A stretch of DNA of 64,000 bases from Diphasiastrum complanatum (taxonomy: Eukaryota; Streptophyta; Lycopodiopsida; Lycopodiales; Lycopodiaceae): contig CM055092.1 of the NCBI GenBank assembly GCA_029204225.1, positions 71,992,308 to 72,056,307 of the forward strand, read 5' to 3'. Made by a program: the position numbers and the translations under genes. The notes under the pieces were generated by a model that was not told where the DNA came from, ran no database searches, and was given only the letters and a program-made list of their open reading frames with translations. Of the stretch, positions 1 through 64,000 are shown one piece after another (position 1 is the first letter of the stretch; every line of letters begins with the position of its first letter).

Positions 1-792
1 TGGTCTTTCTTACACAAAGCAAATATGCACGAGATTTGCTTTATAAGTTCAATATGCAGGATTGTAAGCCTTTGAGTACACCTATGGATGTCAGCACGAA
101 GCTTACTGCATATGATGAATCTGAGAAAGTGGATGCTTATTTGTATAGACAGCTGGTGGGTAGTTTGATTTATTCATGACACACACGACCTGATATTTCT
201 TATGCTGTTGGTGTTGTTAGTCAATTTATGCAACATCCTAGTCAAACACACTAGAAGTTTGCTAAACGTATTCTCAGATACATTCGAGGGACATTGAATT
301 TCGGTTTGAAGTATGATCAGCCTGAAGTGCCAATATTGATAGGATATACAGATGCTGATTGGGTAGGTAATATTGATGACATAAGGTCTACCAGTGGTCA
401 TACATTCAATTATGGTACAGCTACAGTTTCATGGAGCAGCAAAAAGCAACATACAGTAGACTTATCCTCGACGGAAGCTGAATATCGAGCACTCAGCAAT
501 GCTGCACAAGAAGCGGTATGGTTACGAAGATTGCTTGTGGATTTAGGTCAACCACAGGTGGATGCAACTACTATATCTTGCGACAATCAAAGCTGCATTC
601 ACCTTGCCAAAAATCCAGTTTTACATGCTCGAACCAAGCACATCGAAATACATTATCATTTTGTTTGAGAGAAATTTTTTGATGGAGCCATTGATCTTGT
701 TTTTTGTTTATCTGAAGATCAAGTGGTAGATATTTCTACTAAGTCATTAGGTAGATGTAAATTTGAAAAGTTTCGTACTCTACTAGGAATAT
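1..792 (+). pseudogene. Ty1/copia RT end and RNase H remnant
   Basis: This is the C-terminal part of a copia polyprotein, entering from the left edge. Visible signatures are the RPDISYAV motif at the end of the reverse transcriptase, the RNase H start YTDADWVGN, the SSTEAEY motif near 465-486, and the tail DQVVDISTKSLGR. The frame starting at base 3 contains three in-frame stops (177-179, 252-254, 666-668), so the copy is dead. It lies upstream of the FTSHI4 gene on the same strand. Family assignment is secure from the motifs; the lineage within copia is not determined. Confidence 0.93.
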
Positions 793-2690
793 AAGAATGT
801 AATTTTATCATTGACAGAGAGTATTAGAAATCAATGATAAACTTCATTGTTACACTTCTTAGTTACTGTTTACGATGTACTTTATTACTAGTTGTACCTA
901 GCCGTTGGCTAGTCTAGTAGTCTACTCCTAGGTTCTCCCTCTCTATCAGGGTTCAGGGTTTATATGTACATTTTACATTCAGTATGTTGTAGTGTGATAG
1001 ATTGATAGTGCGTGTTCTTCTTCCGGCTCCTTTGGTGATTGCTTATGGTGAATGCTTGATGTTCCATTTCTGATTGTTGACATCCATATCTCTCAATGAT
1101 AGTGTCTAGGTCCTCTCAAGGTCATTAGTCACAAACTGCGAATCAAATCTCGGCATGACCAACAATCTCGAACACCGAAGGGCCGGTCTACCATATTAGG
1201 AATATTCCATGTCCTTAGCTGAATATGACCGTTACATTCTTCCTCCCTTCAACTGGTTTTGTCCTCAGAACGGAGAAGAGAAGACATGAAAATATTCTTC
1301 AGCTTTCAACTTTTATCCAGGAATTATTATCATCGGTTTGATCTTTCCATCTGAATAAGTACTCATAGATGCAACAATTCTTCAATTGCTTGTTTCTACA
1401 TAGGAGTACTAAGTCAAAATCCAAAGATACACCAAGCATCCAAAGACAAATCTTCCAAATGTATTGATCTTCTCTAAATAAAGGCATTACCTTCATGTAA
1501 TCACAATTACATGAATCCTTGACAAATCAGTCCTTTGTTTCAGAGATCAAGTCCAAAAGCTAAGAACATCCATTTTACTTATAGTCTAAAATCCGTCCAC
1601 AATTTCTTGTAGATAATAGCGCTTCTTTGTACAAATATTTCTAGAATATCCAAATATTCTAAAATACAACAATTCAATCAATCAAAATCTCTAGGAGATC
1701 CATCAAGTATCAGACATCCATAACTCAATCCAGAGCACTGTAGTTACTCTATGGGTTATTGCTCTATTTCTAACATCTAAAAAATTAGCAATCTATTTGA
1801 ATTTCAATAGATTTATCTATCTTCTATAAACCCGAAGATTTAGATTGAACTCGTACACAAACACCTATAGACTATAATATGTAGCAGAATACAATTCACT
1901 AAAGTAAACAAAACTCTCCGTAAGTTAAAACAATTTACTTAACGAGAAATGCATGTGAGATCCATCGGACTCAATAAATACTGGAGTAAAGTGCTGATCT
2001 GAAATCTCAACCGCTTTCTTTTAGTGTTATTTTCTAGATTTGCAATAACACCATGGCAAGGAAGTATATCCATCTATTTTTTCAATAAGATTTTTTTTTC
2101 AATAACAACATTTTTTAAACACTTTCTTTTAGTATTACTTTCTAGATTTGCAATGCTGATTATTTATAGCAAAAGTTTAGATTTGTTGCTATAATATTTG
2201 TACATTGTAAGGTGTGAGGTAAGATAAAATGAAGACTCCTCATATGGTTGTGCACTAACTTGGGGCGACTGACTAGAACCTAAATTTGCTTTTGATGGTT
2301 TCCTGTAGGGATGTTCAATGCAAACTTGATTTCTCTTCTCGATTCGAAAAACTATTGTAGATTGTGTCATGCATATTTATTTAGATTGAAAACAACCAAC
2401 ATTTCTGAAAACTGAGCAAGGATTAACATTGGTCTAAAAGAAAAATAACTTTATATTCTGGATTATTGTAAAAAACATACTGTATAAGATTCAACAAAAA
2501 ACTCATTGTACAAAAACCAACACATGAACTTTCATGCAAGATAACTAGCACGAGCCTTGAAAATCTTTTGCACAAAGAAATATTTCGCTCTCAAGAAACT
2601 AAGAAGTGTGGCAAATTTACATCCAAGCAAAACATTTAAAGAAGCAATTTGGTTAAGGTAGATTTCACTGAATCATTAATAAATGCATTC
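793..2690. other. AT-rich upstream spacer, probably including a copia 3' LTR
   Basis: No coding region is supported here. The first few hundred bases directly follow the copia polyprotein end and probably include its 3' LTR. I could not find a second LTR copy in the window to fix the boundaries. The rest is AT-rich with no recognisable gene. Short ORFs on the minus strand near 1299-1496 and 2164-2370 match nothing I recognise. Confidence 0.5.
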
Positions 2691-2714
2691 ATAATGTGAT
2701 GGTTTCGTGGGGGG

Positions 2715-2800
2715 GAAGGCCCTGCCTGAGGGCCTTCCTTGCTGGAAGGGCCCTTGCCCGAGGGCAGGCCCTGACCAGCAAGGAAGGCCTGAGGGCTTTT
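2715..2800. repeat. GC-rich inverted repeat (hairpin)
   Basis: An island of GGCCC/AGGGC words in AT-rich surroundings. GGCCTTCCTTGCTGG at 2731-2745 is the exact reverse complement of 2775-2789, a 15-bp perfect stem with a 29-nt GC-rich loop that is itself partly self-complementary. It lies about 0.8 kb upstream of the FTSHI4 start codon and is followed by a T-tract (2828-2844). It could be a foldback element or the tip of a miniature transposon; I found no flanking target duplication. Confidence 0.7.
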
Positions 2801-2940
2801 GGCCGCACGACCGTACGCGTGGACCAATTTTTTTTTTTTTTTTTCAATTTTTTGCCGTTTTTTTCTCGCAAATTTTTTTACGTTTGTGGTGGAATGTGGA
2901 TGTGGACAACCAATGACGGGTTGCCACATAGCACATGCAC

Positions 2941-3030
2941 ATTCCACCGGAGAGAGGAGAGAGAACGTGCATTCCACCGGAGAGAGGAGAGAGAAAGTGA
3001 ATTCCACCGAAGAGAGAAGAGAGAATAACA
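2941..3030 (+). repeat. 30-bp minisatellite, three copies
   Basis: Three exact-length 30-bp units start at 2941, 2971 and 3001. Each begins ATTCCACCGG (third copy ATTCCACCGA) and continues as a purine-rich GAGAGAGGAGAGAGAA run. The array is about 530 bp upstream of the FTSHI4 start codon. The minus-strand reading frames across it are repeats of the unit, not a gene. Confidence 0.9.
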
Positions 3031-3190
3031 TATTCCTAAGAGAGAGAAAATTGGATGGACATTATGCTCCTGAAGGTGGTCCCAAAATACAAAGGACACC
3101 TGAGCACAATGCATTACGACTCCATAATAAAACATCTTAAGGACAATTTTAAACCCATCTCTAATCCACTCTCATTCATGATTTAACTCC

Positions 3191-3194
<4 letters not shown>

Positions 3195-3232
<38 letters not shown>
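3195..3232 (+). repeat. (GA)19 microsatellite upstream of FTSHI4
   Basis: An uninterrupted GA dinucleotide tract about 330 bp upstream of the start codon. GA/TC tracts near plant transcription starts can bind GAGA-binding (BPC-type) factors, so a regulatory role is possible but not shown. It differs from the other GA tracts in the window in having no LINE end attached. Confidence 0.9.
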
Positions 3233-3236
<4 letters not shown>

Positions 3237-3564
3237 AGAGAGCCAAAGTGTCAGCCCCATGTGCTTTTTACACTTTTGTCCCATCAACGAACAATGGATC
3301 GACAAGCTTCACTCATTCATTCGGGATAGCGCTCCTTTCTCTCTCGCTCTCTCTCGGATCTCGGTAGCCTCCTCGTAGTTCATAAATTCTGTTGGCATTC
3401 TTGCCTATGCATCCACATTGGGCTTAACAGATGAGCTCGGTGAATTGCCGCTGCATTTGATTGCATTCTAAGCAGTCCAGTCCTTCCACAGGATTCGGTA
3501 TCATTATACTTTGACCTCAGCAGCAAATGTGCAGCAGCGGAAGAGCATTTTGAGCAGCAGTGGT
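3233..3564 (+). promoter_or_regulatory. FTSHI4: FTSHI4 proximal promoter and 5' leader
   Basis: This non-coding stretch lies directly before the first exon. It contains a TC-rich run (about 3332-3357), common in plant 5' leaders. An in-frame TAA at 3469-3471 and no ATG between it and 3565 mean the coding frame starts at or after 3565. I could not place a TATA box or transcription start with confidence. Confidence 0.5.
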
Positions 3565-61016
<57,452 letters not shown>

Positions 61017-62280
61017 TTGCACATTGAGCAGAGTATTTGTTGAGATCATTTGATGGGAACTTCCTTTATCAATGCTGCCTCCAGTTTCTTTTTTAAAATC
61101 AAGAGGCCAGATGCATTTGGATTTTCCTTAGCTGCCTTGTTGCTGCTAGAGATGTTTTGAAAGGTCAGTCATAGTCTGGATCCACATAAAGATTTTGTTA
61201 GAGCCCATTAGAGAGACAGACCTTGTGCTGCAGTCTATAAGGTGTCATCTTGAACTAAGCTTTATAGAAGTAGTGAGGTTTTTGAAAGCTTGATTGAAGT
61301 TTGGTACCATAGCTTGATAAAATTTCCGCGGTTAGAAATATTTGCTGGCTACATAGTCAATACGTGACCAGCTATATATGATGAGAAAATCATGTCTGAA
61401 ATGTTTCAAAAAGGTGGAAGATGACACAGTGCATCATTTCACTTGATGTGTGTTATTGTATGAAATTGGCAGTTCACTCAGCCCAATTGCAAATGAGAAA
61501 TAATAATTTATTTTGCCAGACTATGCTTCTTTCTTCTGTACTTTCCAGTTAAGTACTTGCTCATAAGACTAAAAATGTGACAGTTTTCTGCCAAAACATC
61601 TGAGATGATATTCAGTTTCGCAAAACATTATGGGAATAACAAACACACCTACCAGCGTATGGATGAATAACAAACACACCTACTGGTGCTGAAGCATGTT
61701 GTTTTTGTTTTCAAGTCACTATGATCATTCCTATTGATATAGGATTGGCAATCAAAGGCTTACTGCTGCTCAATGAGTTGCATTGCATTGTTGTGTGCCT
61801 TTTTTTGATAATGAGTAATTGTTTGTACTTTTGATGGCTCCATATGATGCATGTCAGCTGTCTGCTCCTCGTCTTTGAACAGAATGTGGTTGAACGGTAA
61901 CAACTCCTTTCAAACTGTGGAGGAGTTTTTATATTATATTGCATCAATGTTACTAGCATGGACCTATTCTATGCAATGTTTCTGTTGGCTTGTTTAAGGA
62001 TATAAAAATGGAAGATTTCCTAATGATGCAATTGTTGTGATTCTAAAATAGGTTGTCATGGTCCTTGTTACTAGGCACAAGGATGATATAGCTTACGAAA
62101 GAGGTAGTACATATTTTGAACCAAATAAATTTTTGATGCTGGTGGAACCAAGTCCAAAATTGCAAGAAGAAAGCTATAAGTTGACAAAGAAAATTGTTTT
62201 CTGTAGACATCGTGGAACCACTTGTTACGAGACAAAAATTCTAAGAAGAAAGCTTATAACAGGGATTTTAAAATTGGCTA
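61017..62280 (+). other. FTSHI4 3' UTR and downstream spacer
   Basis: No gene is supported. A 31-bp imperfect tandem duplication (GAATAACAAACACACCTAC) starts at 61634 and 61665. A 78-residue frame at 62058-62294 is unrecognised. The polyadenylation site could not be placed. Confidence 0.5.
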
Positions 62281-62308
62281 TTGGAAAAGGATAGATCGAG
62301 ATCAATAA

Positions 62309-64000
62309 AGATGTCGATGGACGAGAACCTCGCGACCACCGACCTAGACATGGCGATGGCTGTGGACGAGATTGAGGGGGTTGTTCCCCTTGCACATGTG
62401 GAATATGATGGCCCCAATTTGCTGGATCGCGTTCTGGAGTTTTCCTCCATCTCTTCCTCCTCCTTCGGTGCTCGCAATCTGCCTGTGTTCCCTGTTTCAT
62501 CTGCTTCTCCGACCTCTCCTCGGCAATGCAGGAACCTGTTGCTTCCTATCACTATGGGGTTTCTCCAGCTCAAGGCACCCGTGGGGGTGTTCTAACTCTC
62601 GTTTCCGTGATTGGCACTTCTTCTGATTCAGCTGGTAAGTGGGTGTTGCTTTGTCTAGGTTTTACATTTTCTGTCCTTAACCTTTATGCTCCTTATCTTA
62701 CCTCTGATCATACTGATTTTTGGTCTTCCTTGCCGCCTATTCTTGATAAACGTCTCATTGTCCTGGGGGACTTTAACATGTATCTCGGTCCTCATGCTAT
62801 TTCCCCTTTTGAGAATGATGTTTGGTTTTCCTTTCAGTCCTCCCACTCTCTAGTTGATGCTTGTCATATCTTAACAGCAGTTACCTCATCACCCTTGGAC
62901 TAACTGCCGTGTGGGTCCCTTCTTTCTTTCGTTCTGCTAAACTTGACCGTTTTTACCTTCCTCTTCTGCCAATTGGTTGCGTTTGATTAAGGCTGAAACT
63001 TATCACTTTACTGCTCTTTCGGACCACAGTCCTTTCATGCCCTCCCCTCTCATCCATTCCACCCTCCTTATGTCATGAATTCTTCTCTTCTTTCTGCTCC
63101 CCCTCTACTGTCGGCTATACGGGCCAGCCTTACTTCTGCTCCCTCCTTTCAAGACATGATCATTAACAGTACTACCTTTCTTCGTAATGCTGGTAAGTCT
63201 TCCGCTCGCTCCCGTTCCAGACTTAAGACTTTGGCTATCACCCTCCTTCAGGGAATTGCTGTTGCCCAAGATTTGGCCCATGATCACACTCTTTTTTCTG
63301 ATCTACAACTCCACTATCAAGTTATTCTTCGTCGCCATGACTACCATGTTGCGGTAGGACTTATGCTTCGTTCGAAGAATAATTGGCTCCGTCACGGCGA
63401 CTTTCTGACTTCCTTTTTCTTTCGAGCCCTACGTCGTAGACAGTCCTCTGCCTTTGTTCTTCTATGGTCCAAGCTTTTGTTTCTCTTTTTCAATCTTTTT
63501 AGTCTGTTTCCCCTCCTGATCCAATCCGCGTTGTTTCCTTTTGCCGAACCGAACACTCGCTTTCCTCTGCTTAGATTACTGCGTTGGCTGAGCCCTTTTC
63601 TTTGTCGGAACTTCATTCTACTCTTCTTTCCTTACCACTTGGTAAGACTCCGGGCCCTGATGGGGTCGTTCCTGAATTCTTCATCAAATTTTGGCTGCTT
63701 TTGGGCCCGGGTTTGCTTCACCTTGCTCAACAAACTTTTTCTACTTCTTACCTGCCTACTCGGATTTCAGAGGGTCTCGTTAAACTTATCCCTAAAACTT
63801 CGTCGCCCCTTTTGTTGTCGGACTTTCATCTTTTAACTATGCTCAATACATCTTACAAGATTTTGGCCAAAGCCATGGCCAGTTGTCTTTCCCCTCTTCT
63901 ACACTCCCTGCTTTCTCCTGAACAGTTTGGCTTTGTCAAAGGTCGTAATATCATGGATTCCATACTCAATGTTTGGACGACAGTTGGTTCCTTGACTGCA
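62309..64000 (+). mobile_element. L1-type LINE, running off the right edge
   Basis: An endonuclease-like part (62526-62903) has GTRGGVLTLVS, VLNLYAPYLTSDHTDFW and LIVLGDFNMYL, then SFGPQSF-like DHSPF in another frame. RT follows: PLGKTPGPDGVVPEFFIKFW, LVKLIPKTSS, LNTSYKILAKAM and PEQFGFVKGRNIMDSI (about 63610-63970). This L1-clade RT is distinct from LINE copies 1-5. Several frameshifts occur (for example near 62900 and 63600), and the frame changes show it is inactive. The 5' boundary is approximate. Confidence 0.85.

Noticed and set aside
2941-3030. CRISPR-like array
   Set aside because: Units are directly contiguous 30-bp repeats without spacers, in a plant nuclear context.
3511-3564. Upstream extension of the FTSHI4 reading frame starting at TTG 3511
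   Set aside because: TTG is not a normal plant start codon, and ATG 3565 is the first ATG after the in-frame stop at 3469. The extra 18 residues add no recognisable feature.
62058-62294. Small gene downstream of FTSHI4 (78 residues)
   Set aside because: No recognised domain and it lies just before a LINE remnant; probably chance frame or 5' transposon sequence.

Overview
The window is nuclear DNA of a land plant. It carries one host gene, a plastid-targeted FtsH-like AAA+ protein closest to FTSHI4, in eleven exons on the + strand from 3565 to 61016. Its coding sequence is about 3.0 kb but spans 57.5 kb. Introns are 5.4, 0.28, 0.11, 28.4, 0.10, 0.40, 9.6, 0.18, 5.0 and 4.9 kb, and the long ones are filled with nested mobile DNA. 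Giant repeat-filled introns with Ty1/copia, Ty3/gypsy, hAT and LINE remnants suggest a large-genome plant such as a gymnosperm, fern or lycophyte. That placement is inference; the sequence shows only that it is a plant.

Layout. 1-792 is the decayed end of a copia element. 793-3564 is the upstream region of the gene, with a GC-rich hairpin, a 3 x 30-bp minisatellite and a (GA)n tract. Intron 1 (5234-10618) holds copia scraps and a complete palindrome-rich miniature element. Intron 4 (11449-39894) holds, in order: another palindromic element; a non-coding LTR retrotransposon (from 14881) containing a gag/protease-only copia element (15795-20636), itself containing a 392-bp TRIM (19948-20339); a near full-length LINE (23544-28082, minus); two decayed gypsy elements (28083-37600, minus); and a partial LINE. 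Intron 7 (40780-50373) holds a hAT transposase split by an inversion, a (GA)148 tract, an ORF1-only LINE and a LINE 3' end. Introns 9 and 10 hold more LINE and copia remains, and intron 10 has a partial duplication of exon 10. An L1-type LINE of a different clade runs off the right edge.

Most interesting points. (1) A TRIM whose LTRs carry a tRNA-like sequence with Pol III A- and B-box motifs. (2) A LINE family whose copies end in a hairpin followed by (TC)n and are bordered by GA microsatellite, which suggests microsatellite-targeted insertion. (3) A miniature transposon family with CATAG-type terminal inverted repeats and 8-10 bp target duplications. Its ends are arrays of CG-centred palindromes whose sequence changes from copy to copy, and its interior carries a (GA)n tract. 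(4) Three of the five LINE copies sit in or beside the GA tract of such a miniature element, so the two families may form a landing-pad relationship.

Only the FTSHI4 gene looks functional. Its AAA+ motifs are intact, the zinc-protease signature is missing, and all ten intron junctions are GT-AG with consistent phase. Every transposon coding region seen is broken by stops, frameshifts, deletions or truncation.
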